From Rhodospirillales bacterium CG15_BIG_FIL_POST_REV_8_21_14_020_66_15 (GTDB taxonomy: Bacteria; Pseudomonadota; Alphaproteobacteria; Rhodospirillales; Casp-alpha2): DNA of 64,000 nt. The notes under the pieces were generated by a model. The model worked only from the letters and a program-made list of their open reading frames with translations. It was not told the origin of the DNA and made no database searches. Both the position numbers and the translations under genes were made by a program. Below, in pieces: positions 43,196 through 52,708 of the stretch (positions within the stretch are counted from its first letter, which is position 1; each line of letters starts with the position of its first letter). The stretch covers positions 30,261 to 94,260 of the forward strand of contig PFFW01000133.1 of NCBI GenBank assembly GCA_002781745.1. The letters run 5' to 3'.

Positions 43196-45781
43196 TCATT
43201 CCGTGGCGTCCAGGAAAAGGCCCGCGAGGTATCCCGGTATGACCGCGACAATGCCCCAAACCAGGGCGAGCACCATCATGGCGAAGGCAAGGGGGATCTT
43301 GTGGTGCGCGGCGATGGCGTTGTCCAGCCAAGCGAAGTAACCGACGACGAAGGCCGTCGCGTCATTGTACAGGCCCAGAATGACCGGAAACTTCTCGAAC
43401 AATTCCGCCAGGTTCAAGGTCAGCCAAGTGTAGACCCAGGTCAGAAATCCATCGGGGCCCCAATAGGTCAGCAACGCATCGATATCGAAATTAGTATCGG
43501 TGAAGGTGTAGAACCCCATGGCGGCGACAACCTTGACGGCGAATGCCGCGATGCCGATTGCCGCGTAGTAAAAACCGCCCAAGCCCAGCCCGATGGGCGG
43601 GAGAAAGCTGATTACCGCCACTGCCATCGCCAAAGCGCGCAATGGCGGGACGACAACCCGGCGGAATGGGTTCGGCGGCGGCGCGGGGACCGAAGTTTCG
43701 GCGGCAGCCGCGTCATCCCACGTCCCGGCGGCGGCGCCCGCAAGGTCGCCGTCCAGGACCCGGCCGCGGCCCAGTTCCTCCAGCCGCCGTCGCGCATCGG
43801 CGTGGCCATTGGCGGCTGCCTTGGTGAACCAGCCGGTCGCGGTGTACTCGTTCTTGGCGACGCCCCTGCCGCTGGCGAACAGCATTGCCAAGTCGTATTG
43901 CGCCTTGGCATGTCCCTGGCGCGCCGCCTGGCGGAGCCAGTCCGCGGCCTCCTCGGCGGTGCCGGACAAGTCGCCACGCAGACACAAGGTGGCGAGCCGC
44001 CATTGCGCCGCCGCATTGCCCTGCGCCGCCGCCTGTCGGACGGCGTCGCTGCTGGCCCCGGCCCAGCGGTCGATATCCTCTTCCGGATCGGGCTGGCGTT
44101 TCTTCGCCTCCAAGTCCCCAAGGCGGTTCTCGGCGAGTTGATTTCCTTGGGCCGCCGCCGCCTCCAGCCATCTGACGGCCGTCGCCCGGTCGCGCGGAAG
44201 GCAGTCGGTGCCTTCCAGGAACAGCATGCCGAGGACGAAAGCGGCGCCATCGTGGTCTTGCTCCGCCGCGGCCGTGTACCAGGCGATCGCGGTGTGGATG
44301 TCGCGCGCGGTGGCATGGCCGAACTCGTGAAAGCGGCCCAGGTCGAATTGGGCGTCCATGTCGCCCTCTTCGGCGGCTGCGCGGTAAAGACGCAGGGCTT
44401 CGTGCATGTCCTGCTGCACGCCCGTGCCTTTTTCATACAGCCCGCCGAGGCGTTGCATGGCGGCGGCGACACCATTGTCCGCCGCCTTGCGGTACCAACC
44501 GGCGGCGGTGCCGGTGTTCTGTTGCGGCACGCCGTCGCCGTGTTCGTAAAGGAAACCCAATTCGTACTGCGCCTCGCCGTGGTCCTGACGCGCCGCGAGT
44601 CGATACCAATTGGCCGCCTCCGCGATGTTCTCGGCGGCCCCCAGGCCGTATTGCAGGCAGTTGCCGACGCGGTACCGGGCGTGGGCATGGCCGGCGTCGG
44701 CGATCCGCAGCAGCAGGGCGAAGGCCTGCTCGGCGACGTCGTCCTCGTAGACGAAATCGTACAAGTCCTCGACGGCATCGGCATCGCCCGAGGTCGCCCG
44801 GGCGCAGGCCTCGGCGAAATCCGCGGCCGGATGGCCGGCTTCCCCCTCGGCCTCCGGCGACTGCAGGCGATGGGACGCATCGGTCCCGGTCGGTCCTGGT
44901 TCCGGCTCGGACACCGCGAACAGGGCCGCGCGCCAGGTTTCCACATCCTGGGGCCGGTGTTCCGGCAGCACGGCGAGCGCCCAGTCGACGGCGTCCAGGA
45001 AGGCGCCCGGAAAGGCGCCGGCGCCGACCTCGCGAGCCGGGCGCAGGGTGTCCTTCATGCGGCGGCGCGGCGCCGGCGGCGGCGGTCGCCCGCTGACGGC
45101 GTGATAGATCGTCGCCGCCAGCGCGTAGATGTCGGAAAATGGCCCTTGGCCGCCGGTGTCGCTGGAATACTGCTCCAGCGGCGAGTACCCCTCGGCAACG
45201 ATGCCGGTGAGTGCCCGGCTGCGCTGGTCCTGGCGGGCGGCGCCGAAGTCGAGCAACAGGGGTGTGCCGTCGCGGCGTACGTAGATGTTATCGGGTTTGA
45301 TGTCGCGGTGCAGGATGCGGCGCGCGTGCACCGCGGCCAGGCCGTTGATGACTCCCAGGGTAAGCGGCAGCAGGGTCTCCTCGGCGACGGTCCCATCGCG
45401 CTCCAGGATCGCCTGCAGACTGTCGCCATCGGCGTATTCCATGACGAAATAGATGGTGCCGTTGGCTTCCAGGATACGGTCGACACGGACGATGTTGGGA
45501 TGGCCACGGAACCCGGCAAGGCGGTCGGCCTCTTCCTCGAAGCGCCGGTAGCCCCATTGGAACATCTCGGCGCTTTTTTCCGAGCGTGCCACGACACGCA
45601 GATCGCCCAGGCGCGAGGCGAATTCAAAGGGGAAGTATTCCTTTATGGCGACGCGGCTGCCGGTCTGGGTATCCACAGCCAGGTAGGTGACGCCGAAACC
45701 ACCCTCGCCGAGCACGGACTCCAGGCGGTAGTCGTCCAACCCGTATCCGATCGGCAGATGGTGTTGACCTTGATCAGCCAC
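43196..45781 (-). CDS. Ser/Thr protein kinase with Sel1 repeats and C-terminal membrane segments
   Basis: The product has 861 residues. The kinase domain covers about 15-280: glycine loop GEGGFGVTY, AIKEYFP (catalytic Lys), HRDIKPDNIY and DFGAAR. Residues about 330-690 hold Sel1-like repeats (A-x-x-x-L-G-x-x-Y...G...A...W-Y/F-x-x-A), which bind partner proteins. At least two hydrophobic segments lie near 730-860. It is the last gene of the ten-gene leftward island. The second kinase lies upstream, and the PP2C phosphatase in the same unit is the likely counterpart. Confidence 0.92.
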   Translation of the reverse strand: MADQGQHHLPIGYGLDDYRLESVLGEGGFGVTYLAVDTQTGSRVAIKEYFPFEFASRLGDLRVVARSEKSAEMFQWGYRRFEEEADRLAGFRGHPNIVRVDRILEANGTIYFVMEYADGDSLQAILERDGTVAEETLLPLTLGVINGLAAVHARRILHRDIKPDNIYVRRDGTPLLLDFGAARQDQRSRALTGIVAEGYSPLEQYSSDTGGQGPFSDIYALAATIYHAVSGRPPPPAPRRRMKDTLRPAREVGAGAFPGAFLDAVDWALAVLPEHRPQDVETWRAALFAVSEPEPGPTGTDASHRLQSPEAEGEAGHPAADFAEACARATSGDADAVEDLYDFVYEDDVAEQAFALLLRIADAGHAHARYRVGNCLQYGLGAAENIAEAANWYRLAARQDHGEAQYELGFLYEHGDGVPQQNTGTAAGWYRKAADNGVAAAMQRLGGLYEKGTGVQQDMHEALRLYRAAAEEGDMDAQFDLGRFHEFGHATARDIHTAIAWYTAAAEQDHDGAAFVLGMLFLEGTDCLPRDRATAVRWLEAAAAQGNQLAENRLGDLEAKKRQPDPEEDIDRWAGASSDAVRQAAAQGNAAAQWRLATLCLRGDLSGTAEEAADWLRQAARQGHAKAQYDLAMLFASGRGVAKNEYTATGWFTKAAANGHADARRRLEELGRGRVLDGDLAGAAAGTWDDAAAAETSVPAPPPNPFRRVVVPPLRALAMAVAVISFLPPIGLGLGGFYYAAIGIAAFAVKVVAAMGFYTFTDTNFDIDALLTYWGPDGFLTWVYTWLTLNLAELFEKFPVILGLYNDATAFVVGYFAWLDNAIAAHHKIPLAFAMMVLALVWGIVAVIPGYLAGLFLDATE

Positions 45782-45810
45782 TGCGTCCCCGCATCTTTTC
45801 CGCTTCCACC

Positions 45811-47973
45811 TTAGTCCAGGTCCCGCGCCACGCGGAAGCCGATGTCGGCCTCGCCCTTATCGCGCCGTTTCCCGATCCGGGCCGACGGCCGCAAGTCATC
45901 GACCTTCCGCTTCCAGGATCCGCCGCGGACGGTGTGGTCGTTGCAGCCGTCAAACACAACAGGCACATGAGCGAGATCGGGCGCGCCCTTGAATTCGTAT
46001 TGCCAGCAATCGGCAGTCCATTCCCGGACGTTGCCCAGCATGTCATGCAGGCCAAAGCCATTGGCGCGGAACCGTCCAACCGGTGCCGCCTCGGCGAACC
46101 CGTCGTTGCAGGCCAGAGGCTCGTTGGGAGCGCGTTCGCGCGGCTCCTGCACCGTCAAGTCGAAATGATTCTCGTACAGGCAGGCCTCTTCCCAGCGCCC
46201 ACCCCAGGGCAGGGTGTCGCTGCGTGTGCCACGGGCCGCGTATTCCCATTCCGCCTCGGTCGGCAGGCGGTACTTGTACCCGGTCCGGCGGGACAACCAG
46301 GTCACATAGTTCTGGACGTCGTACCAGGTGACGCCGCTGATCGGCATCACACGTGCCGCCGAATAGTCCAGGTGCCGGCAGGCGCCCTGGGCCGCGCATG
46401 CCGACCATTCGGCCTCGCTGACCTCGCGCAGGCCCAAGGCGAAGGGCTTATCCACCGTGACCCGATGGATCGGCTGTTCGGTCGTCCATTGCTCGCTTCC
46501 CATGTCGAAGCGACCGGTGGGAATGACCATCATTTCCGGGCAGTTGTCGCAGTCACGGAACCGATTCACCAGCAGGTCGGCGAACACGTAGCCCGGCTGG
46601 TCCGCCTCGCCATCGATCATGAACCACTCGCCGCCCTCGCCCGGCAGCCGGTCCAGGATGCGGGCTGCGGCGCCCTGGGCCAGGCTGCCGATCTTTGCCG
46701 ACTGGGTCGTAGCCAAGGCTCTGATGTTGGAGCCGGAGCGGGCGACCCGGACCTCGGGCCCAATGGCGACACCAACCGGCAAGGGCGGACCGGGTGACAG
46801 CAGTGAATTTACGTCGATGTCGAGCGCCATCGGCAGCACCAGCGAACTGATTAGCCCGGCGATCAAGACCATGGCCAAGATGCGGCCCGGGCGCGGCTTC
46901 GGTTTCGGTGTCGGCACCGGTGCGTCTGCGGCGTCATCGGTCAAGATCTCGTAATACTCTTCGACCAATTCCTCTCGAACTTCCTCGTGCTCGTTTTCGC
47001 CTTGGAACCCCGTAGCCTCGTGTGCCCCTTCCGGCTCTTCGATCTCATCCTCGACATCCGCGTCGTACCATTCCGCGGTCAGCGCCTCGCGCCATTGGCC
47101 GATGGTCTGCGGCCGGTCTTCGGGGAACAGTCCCAGGGCCCAGTCGATGGCGTCCAGGAACGCGGGATGGAAGTCCGCCGGCGCCGCTTCGGCAAGCGGA
47201 ACCTGGGTGTCGCGCAGGGATCGCTTGGGCGCCTCGACCGGCTTGATGCCCGCGATCGCGTGGTACATGGTCGCCGCGAAGGCGTAGATATCCGACCACG
47301 GGCCCAGCAGGGTGCGGTCGGGCGAATACTGCTCGATGGGCGAATAGCCTTCGGCGACGATGGCGGAAACGCTGCGGGTGCGCGAATTGACGGCTTGGCG
47401 GGCGGCGCCGAAGTCGAGCAGGACCGGCCGCTCACCGGCGGTCAGGTAGATGTTGTCGGGTTTGATGTCGCGGTGATAGACGTCGTGCTGATGGACCCGT
47501 TCCAGCGCGCCCAGCAGCGGTTCCATGATCGCCCACGCCGTCTCCGGTTCCAGGCGTCCTTCCTGTTTCAGGCGCATGTCCAGGGTCGTGCCGTCCTCGT
47601 ATTCCATGACCATGTAGGCCGTGCCATTAAGCCCCGTGATCACCTGATGGACATTGACGATGTTGGGTTCCCCCTGGAAACGACGCAGGGTTTCCGCCTC
47701 GTCGATAAACCTCGCCAGCCCCCATTCGTAGTCGCCGGACGTATTCTGCGAGCGCGTGTGAATCGTGTGCGACATGTCGCGATAGGCGAACTCCGACGGA
47801 AAGTATTCCTTGATCGCCCACAGGGTGCCGGACTCCTCCTCGACCGCCAGGTAGGTGACACCGAAGCCGCCCTGGCCCAGCACCCGTTCGATGCGGTAGC
47901 CCTGCAGCCGGTAGCCCCTGGGCAGGACGTGAAGGTCAACGTCGTCCTTGGAATTGTCGTCAGATCCGGACAC
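45811..47973 (-). CDS. Ser/Thr protein kinase with SH3-like and formylglycine-generating-enzyme-like domains
   Basis: The product has 720 residues. Kinase about 20-290 (GQGGFGVTY, AIKEYFP, HRDIKPDNIY, DFGAAR). An acidic linker follows, then a membrane segment near 368-390 (MVLIAGLISSLVLP) and a bacterial SH3-like region about 405-475. The C-terminal half is an FGE-sulfatase domain: MVIPTGRFDMGSE, YRLPTEAEWEYAARG, LHDMLGNVREW, VRGGSW and GFRVARD. The cytoplasmic kinase and periplasmic FGE-like part are thus on opposite sides of the membrane. Many such FGE domains lack enzyme activity and may sense or bind. Spacing to the VWA gene is six bases. Confidence 0.93.
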   Translation of the reverse strand: MSGSDDNSKDDVDLHVLPRGYRLQGYRIERVLGQGGFGVTYLAVEEESGTLWAIKEYFPSEFAYRDMSHTIHTRSQNTSGDYEWGLARFIDEAETLRRFQGEPNIVNVHQVITGLNGTAYMVMEYEDGTTLDMRLKQEGRLEPETAWAIMEPLLGALERVHQHDVYHRDIKPDNIYLTAGERPVLLDFGAARQAVNSRTRSVSAIVAEGYSPIEQYSPDRTLLGPWSDIYAFAATMYHAIAGIKPVEAPKRSLRDTQVPLAEAAPADFHPAFLDAIDWALGLFPEDRPQTIGQWREALTAEWYDADVEDEIEEPEGAHEATGFQGENEHEEVREELVEEYYEILTDDAADAPVPTPKPKPRPGRILAMVLIAGLISSLVLPMALDIDVNSLLSPGPPLPVGVAIGPEVRVARSGSNIRALATTQSAKIGSLAQGAAARILDRLPGEGGEWFMIDGEADQPGYVFADLLVNRFRDCDNCPEMMVIPTGRFDMGSEQWTTEQPIHRVTVDKPFALGLREVSEAEWSACAAQGACRHLDYSAARVMPISGVTWYDVQNYVTWLSRRTGYKYRLPTEAEWEYAARGTRSDTLPWGGRWEEACLYENHFDLTVQEPRERAPNEPLACNDGFAEAAPVGRFRANGFGLHDMLGNVREWTADCWQYEFKGAPDLAHVPVVFDGCNDHTVRGGSWKRKVDDLRPSARIGKRRDKGEADIGFRVARDLD

Positions 47974-47979
47974 GGCGTT

Positions 47980-48945
47980 TCACCATTTCTTCAGCACGGT
48001 GAGCAGGACGCTTTCCGAGATGGTGACCGACTGGTCGACGTACTCACCCTTGCCCTGGATCGCCAGTTCACGGAAGAATCGCGGGTCATCGGGGTTGGCC
48101 GGACAGAACTTGGTCGGATGTTCGCGGTAAAGCGCGCTCAGGCGGCTTGGCTGCGGACTCGCGGCGAAGCCGGCGGCGGCGGCAAAGGCCCGCTGCCAAT
48201 TGTTGCGGTGCGCCTGGGCGTCGCCGATGACGACGATCTGGCGGCGGGCCCCCTTGTTCCAGGCCTGGGCGATGGCGCTGTCGAGGCCCTGTTCGACCGC
48301 TTCGGCGCAGCTTGCCCCGCCCGCGGTCGACAGGCCGCGGATGAAGGCTGTCACCTGGGCCAGGCCGGCCGTGTCCATGGGAACCAGGACGTTAGCCTTG
48401 GTGACGTAGCTGGAGGGATCGCCCATATCCGTGTCGCGGTAGGCGACGACGCCCACGTGCAGGCGGTTCACGATCTTTTCCAGGACCTTGACGATACCCG
48501 CCATCTCCGCCGCCAGGGCCTTGATGTCCCCTTCCATGCTGGCCGTCGTGTCGACGGCGAAGACCAGGTCCATATCGCCCACCTCAAGCGCACTCTTGCG
48601 CGCCTCGCAGCCTTGCAGGGCCGATGCGATCTGCGCTTTCTCCCGTGCCTTGGCATCGCGTGTCGCATTCGCCTTGTCCAACTTGTCGCGGCTGTCCTTG
48701 GCCTTCGCTTCCGCGGTTTCCCGTTCCTGCTTCGCCGCCTCCGCCGCGGCCGAAGCGGCGGCGTGGGCCGCTTTCGCTTCCTCCAGCTTTCGGGTCTGCT
48801 CCTGGACCTGGGATTCCGCCTCCGACCGTTTCATGTAGTAGGGAAACAGCAGCACGGCGACGACGATGAACGCGCCCATGGCCGAGGCGAACAGGTCCAG
48901 GGCCGACATGTTGAAAACGTTGATTTCGCGCTTGAAGAATTTCAC
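47980..48945 (-). CDS. VWA-domain protein with MotB-like N-terminal membrane helix
   Basis: The product has 321 residues. Residues 14-35 (SALDLFASAMGAF, then a hydrophobic run) form one transmembrane helix with Asp17 at its start. This resembles MotB and ExbD/TolR plug helices, where an Asp carries protons. Residues about 40-120 are a likely coiled coil. The VWA domain starts near 126 with D-T-T-A-S (132-136), a variant of the MIDAS D-x-S-x-S metal site. It is followed by the kinase genes and preceded by a paralogue with the same N-terminus. The VWA would be periplasmic, as is the OmpA part of MotB. Confidence 0.88.
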   Translation of the reverse strand: MKFFKREINVFNMSALDLFASAMGAFIVVAVLLFPYYMKRSEAESQVQEQTRKLEEAKAAHAAASAAAEAAKQERETAEAKAKDSRDKLDKANATRDAKAREKAQIASALQGCEARKSALEVGDMDLVFAVDTTASMEGDIKALAAEMAGIVKVLEKIVNRLHVGVVAYRDTDMGDPSSYVTKANVLVPMDTAGLAQVTAFIRGLSTAGGASCAEAVEQGLDSAIAQAWNKGARRQIVVIGDAQAHRNNWQRAFAAAAGFAASPQPSRLSALYREHPTKFCPANPDDPRFFRELAIQGKGEYVDQSVTISESVLLTVLKKW

Positions 48946-48955
48946 CGCGCGCCCC

Positions 48956-49864
48956 TCACCGCTCGATCACGGTCAACAGGATGCTGGTCAGCAGGTCGCC
49001 CTTGTCGCTGACGAAATCGCCGCCGCCGGCCTTTGCCAGATCCTTGAAGAACCGCGGCTGGCCGGCGTGATCGGGCGTGACCACCGCGACCTTGGCCTTG
49101 GGCCGGCCGGCGAAGCGGCGGGCCACGCCGTGCGCCTGATGGGACGGCGCGTCGTCATCCGGGTCGTCGGCGATGACGACGATCGCCTTGGGCACGTCGC
49201 GCCGCCAGGTCATGGCTGCGGCGGCGGACAGTCCCTTGAACACGTCGGTCGAGTTGGTGCCGCTGCCCGTGCCGTGTGCCTGCAGCCATTGCAGGGCGGC
49301 CCGCACGCCCGCCTCGTCCATCTGGGTCAAGGGAAATGCCTCCGCCCTGCCGTCATGAAAGGCGACCAGGCCGATGCGCAGATTGGGCACCATCTTCTGC
49401 ATGACGCGGACGACGCCGCGAAGGTTGAGCAGGATGTTCTTGATGACCGCCGACATGCTGCCGCTGGTATCGAACACCAGGGCCAGGTCGTATTCGTGGA
49501 TGTCCAGCTTGCTGAGCGCGATCTTGCACTGTTGTAGCGCTTCGCCGCCCTTGCGGATCTGGGCCTGCTGGCCCTGCAGCTCCGTCTCGACGGCGGCGCG
49601 TTGTTTGTCGGCCTCCGCCGCTTCGCCGCCGGCCGCGGCGGCGGCGGCGCGGTCGATGCCAGCCTGTTTCCTCATCGCTTCGGTCTGCCGCTTCAGGTCC
49701 TCGACCTCTTTGCGGACTTGCGCCGCCTGCGCCAGGTTGGGGGCGTTCATGCGGTAGAAGGGAAACAGCATCACGGAAATGATGACGAATGCGCCCATGG
49801 CCGAGGCGAACAGGTCGAGGGCCGACAAGCTGAAGATGTTGAAATCCCTGGATCGTCGTCGCAT
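48956..49864 (-). CDS. VWA-domain protein with MotB-like N-terminal membrane helix (paralogue)
   Basis: The product has 302 residues, with the same layout as the next gene. Residues 14-26 are identical (SALDLFASAMGAF, Asp17), followed by a helix, a coiled coil to about 115 and a VWA domain. The MIDAS motif D-T-S-G-S (133-137) is complete, so this copy probably binds a divalent metal. The two copies may form a heterodimer under the TolQ-like channel encoded upstream. The gap to the neighbour is ten bases. Confidence 0.9.
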   Translation of the reverse strand: MRRRSRDFNIFSLSALDLFASAMGAFVIISVMLFPFYRMNAPNLAQAAQVRKEVEDLKRQTEAMRKQAGIDRAAAAAAGGEAAEADKQRAAVETELQGQQAQIRKGGEALQQCKIALSKLDIHEYDLALVFDTSGSMSAVIKNILLNLRGVVRVMQKMVPNLRIGLVAFHDGRAEAFPLTQMDEAGVRAALQWLQAHGTGSGTNSTDVFKGLSAAAAMTWRRDVPKAIVVIADDPDDDAPSHQAHGVARRFAGRPKAKVAVVTPDHAGQPRFFKDLAKAGGGDFVSDKGDLLTSILLTVIER

Positions 49865-49882
49865 GGCCCGCCCCCTTGGCGA

Positions 49883-51259
49883 CTACCTGGCGAACGTGAC
49901 GGTCAGGCGCGTGTCGCCCAGTTCCAAGGTCACGCCCGGCGGCAGCCGCTCCGGCGCGAATGGCGGTAGCGGCCGGCCGCCGGCGCGGCTGCCGTTGGTG
50001 GAGCCCAGGTCCTCGACCTGAAGGCCGCCGTCCGCGATGATCAGGCGCAGGTGCCGCGCCGACAGGGTTTCACTATCGACGACGAGGTCGCACAGATTGA
50101 CGTCGCGCCCGATCACCATGTTGCCGCCGGCGGCGTCGGCGGCGCGGGCAGAAAATTCGAACCGCACCGGCCGGTGCTGACCGTCCGATCCGGAGACGAG
50201 CCAGTCGGCGTCCGGCGATGGCGGAACGAGGTCCCGGGCCTTTGCCGGCTCCTGCGGCGGCGCGGGCCGGGATCCCGGCGAGGCCTCATCCGCCGGGCGC
50301 CTGACGACTCGGCTGACCGACCGCGCGGCGCTGGAAATCTGACGCCGGTTGAGGATCGCGACGATCAGGGCGAGCACGGCCGCCGCGGCGATCAGCATGT
50401 TGGCCGTGGTCAAGCCAGCCGCCGCCAGCCCGCCCTTGGCGGCGCAGGCGCCGTGGACGGCCTCGAAGGGTACCGGGATGGACTTTAGGAAGGCCGCCAG
50501 CTCCGCCGCGTGGGAAGCGACGGAGATGCTGGCGTCGACGACATGCAGTTTCCCCTGGCCGCCGCTCTGAATATCGCCCCCGATGATCATGGTGTTGACG
50601 CCCACGACCTCGCCGCAGTCATTGAACAGGGGGCCGCCGCTGTTTCCCTGGCGCACGGTGGCGCTGTGCTGCAGCCACATCAATGGCCGCCCTCCCGCCG
50701 CCCTGGCGACCTGTTCGGTCTTTTCGACGATCCCCGTCGACAGCGTGCTTTCCTTGCTGAACCCCTTGGCGTCCGCCAGGCCGGGGAAGCCCAGGCTGTG
50801 CACCGCGCGACCTTTCTCCGGCACCGCCGTGGCTAGCTTCAGGGGCGGCGACTTGAGGCCCTGGACCTTGATCACGGCCAGGTCTTTCGCCTTGTCCGTC
50901 TGCACGATGTCGCCGGGCAGTTCGACCTCGGCGCCGTGTTCGATGACCCAGATGCGGTTCTTCAGGATGTCGACCCGCCCCCCGGGCGGCGCGCTGTCCG
51001 GATAGACCACGTGCCGGTTGGTGACCACGGCGCCGTCGCCGTTGATGACGAACCCGGTTCCCGTGCCGATGCCTTTCTTGGCCTCCATGCGGCCATCGGC
51101 GCCGGTGACCAGAAGCTCCAGTTCGACGACGATGCGGACGACCGAACGGTCGACCCGTTCCACGTCCTTGACGTCGGGTGCCGCCCAGGTCGCCGTGCTG
51201 GCGACCAAGGCGGCCGCCACCAGAAGGACACGCCCGCCGATTTTCCCGAGCCGCGTCAT
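49883..51259 (-). CDS. Secreted/membrane trypsin-like protease with C-terminal FHA domain
   Basis: The product has 458 residues. A signal peptide or anchor (1-27, VLLVAAALVASTATWA) is followed by a trypsin-like domain with H83 (TNRHVV), D126 (KAKDLAVI) and S207 (RQGNSGGP), a complete triad. A membrane segment lies near 283-305, and an FHA domain covers about 375-455 (VIGRDVNLCDLVV, LSARHLRL, STNGSRAGG). The protease is likely periplasmic and the FHA cytoplasmic, so it may link a phosphorylation signal to proteolysis. The ATG overlaps the PP2C stop as ATGA. Confidence 0.92.
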   Translation of the reverse strand: MTRLGKIGGRVLLVAAALVASTATWAAPDVKDVERVDRSVVRIVVELELLVTGADGRMEAKKGIGTGTGFVINGDGAVVTNRHVVYPDSAPPGGRVDILKNRIWVIEHGAEVELPGDIVQTDKAKDLAVIKVQGLKSPPLKLATAVPEKGRAVHSLGFPGLADAKGFSKESTLSTGIVEKTEQVARAAGGRPLMWLQHSATVRQGNSGGPLFNDCGEVVGVNTMIIGGDIQSGGQGKLHVVDASISVASHAAELAAFLKSIPVPFEAVHGACAAKGGLAAAGLTTANMLIAAAAVLALIVAILNRRQISSAARSVSRVVRRPADEASPGSRPAPPQEPAKARDLVPPSPDADWLVSGSDGQHRPVRFEFSARAADAAGGNMVIGRDVNLCDLVVDSETLSARHLRLIIADGGLQVEDLGSTNGSRAGGRPLPPFAPERLPPGVTLELGDTRLTVTFAR

Positions 51260-52134
51260 CGTCCGCCCTTCGGCTTGGGCCGCAGGCGGCGGTTGAGTGC
51301 GCGCGTCAGGCGGATCGGGGCGGTCAGCAAGGCGCCGACCCCCGCCATCAGTCCAACCGTGTCTTCCGCCTGCGGATCGCGCAGACGGGCCAGCGCGACC
51401 GCCACGTTGTCGCCCGTCGGTCCGCCTCGCTCGGCGGCCAGGCCGGCCAGACCGGCCGCCGCCGCCGGCAGGTCGCCGGCGACGAGGGCTTCCCACATCT
51501 CCTCCGTCCGAATGACCTCCCACAGCCCATCGGAACAGAGCAGGAAACCGTCGCCGGCTTCCAGGTCGGCGCCGCCGGATTCCGCGTGGGGCACATCCTC
51601 GCCACCCAAGGCCGACAACAGTTGCGCCTGTTCCGGGCGGGTCGCCATCTCCGTCTCGGTGATTTCACCGCGGTCGTACAGCACCTGGGCGAGGGAATGG
51701 TCGCGAGTCCGCGACATCACTTCGCCACGCCGGAAATGGTACAAGCGGCTGTCACCGACATGGACCCAGAAGGCCCGCCTGCCGGCGATGTACAGCAGGG
51801 CACAGGTGCTCATGGGCGGCGACGGAAGCCCCTCGCCAAAGGAATGAATTCGTTCGTGGGCGCGGTCCCGGATGTGTTCCAGCAAGGTGTCGGCGGAATC
51901 GAACGGCCGGTCAAGGCCCTGCCAGACCTCCTCGGCCGTCGCCACCACCTCAGCCGAGGCGCGGGCGCCGTCCCGGTGCCCGCCCAGGCCGTCGGCGACC
52001 ACCAGCAGGGCTTCGTCGTCGCTGTGAAACACGGCGACACGGTCCTGCTGTTCCTCGCGCCCCCCCACATCGTCGGCGCAGGCGACTTCCACCGCCAGCG
52101 GCGCAGGCACATCCCCTGGGGCGGTTTCCGTCAC
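51256..52134 (-). CDS. PP2C-family protein phosphatase
   Basis: The product has 292 residues. The metal-site motifs of PP2C are present: EEQQDRVAVF, VVADGLGGHRDG, HVGDSRLYHF, LCSDGLWEV and PTGDNVAVAL. It should remove phosphate from Ser/Thr residues set by the two kinases of the same unit. It lies between an FHA gene (eight-base gap) and the protease-FHA gene, so the unit has kinase, phosphatase and phospho-binding parts together. Confidence 0.95.
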   Translation of the reverse strand: MTETAPGDVPAPLAVEVACADDVGGREEQQDRVAVFHSDDEALLVVADGLGGHRDGARASAEVVATAEEVWQGLDRPFDSADTLLEHIRDRAHERIHSFGEGLPSPPMSTCALLYIAGRRAFWVHVGDSRLYHFRRGEVMSRTRDHSLAQVLYDRGEITETEMATRPEQAQLLSALGGEDVPHAESGGADLEAGDGFLLCSDGLWEVIRTEEMWEALVAGDLPAAAAGLAGLAAERGGPTGDNVAVALARLRDPQAEDTVGLMAGVGALLTAPIRLTRALNRRLRPKPKGGR

Positions 52135-52141
52135 GGCGCTC

Positions 52142-52696
52142 TCAACGCCCGTCCGACCAGTCGAAATCGGGCCCGCAGAGGGCGACGAACCGGACGGTGG
52201 TGGCGCCGAGGGCGATCTCGTCGCCCGAGACGAGCGGCGTGAAATCGGTGACCGCGTTGCCCCTGACGCGGGTCAGGTTCTGACCTTCCTCATGCTTGAT
52301 GGTGAAGGCCCGTTTGTCCGGCGCGTCGTCGTAGACAATGATCGCATGCTTCTCGCGGGAAATGTTGCTGTCGCCGAAATCGAGGGCGATGCGGTTGTGA
52401 CCGGTTTCGCGGCCGATGGTGTTGAACCCGGCGCCGATGGCCCGCACGGCGCCGCGTCCCGGGCCGGCGACGACGACCAGCCAGCCGACCACGGGGTCGG
52501 CCATGGGGTCGGCCTTGGAGTCGGTGCCGGCTGTCGGGGCGCCGACGATTGTCGTTCGCACGGGGCCGGCCGAAGGCGGCGATTCCGCTTCCGAAACTCG
52601 ACGCGTCGGGCCGAGGCTGCCTGGATCCGTCGGGCGTCTGACCAGACGAGTCCGTGTCGGTCCATCATTGCCGTTCGTGTCGTCAGTGTCAGCCAT
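52142..52696 (-). CDS. FHA-domain protein
   Basis: The product has 184 residues. The first 70 are a flexible Thr/Pro/Arg-rich stretch (RTRLVRRPTDPG, RTTIVGAPT), a likely phosphorylation region. The FHA domain is in the second half: TIGRETGHNRIAL, SNISREKHAIIVY, and a final strand TTVRFVAL. It should bind phosphothreonine peptides of the kinases or their targets. It is cytoplasmic and has no other domain. Confidence 0.88.
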   Translation of the reverse strand: MADTDDTNGNDGPTRTRLVRRPTDPGSLGPTRRVSEAESPPSAGPVRTTIVGAPTAGTDSKADPMADPVVGWLVVVAGPGRGAVRAIGAGFNTIGRETGHNRIALDFGDSNISREKHAIIVYDDAPDKRAFTIKHEEGQNLTRVRGNAVTDFTPLVSGDEIALGATTVRFVALCGPDFDWSDGR

Positions 52697-52708
52697 CGAG
52701 GTTTCCCC

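Noticed and set aside
43043..45814. 923-codon open frame antisense to the Sel1 kinase
   Set aside because: It has no recognised motif; the kinase and repeat motifs are on the other strand.
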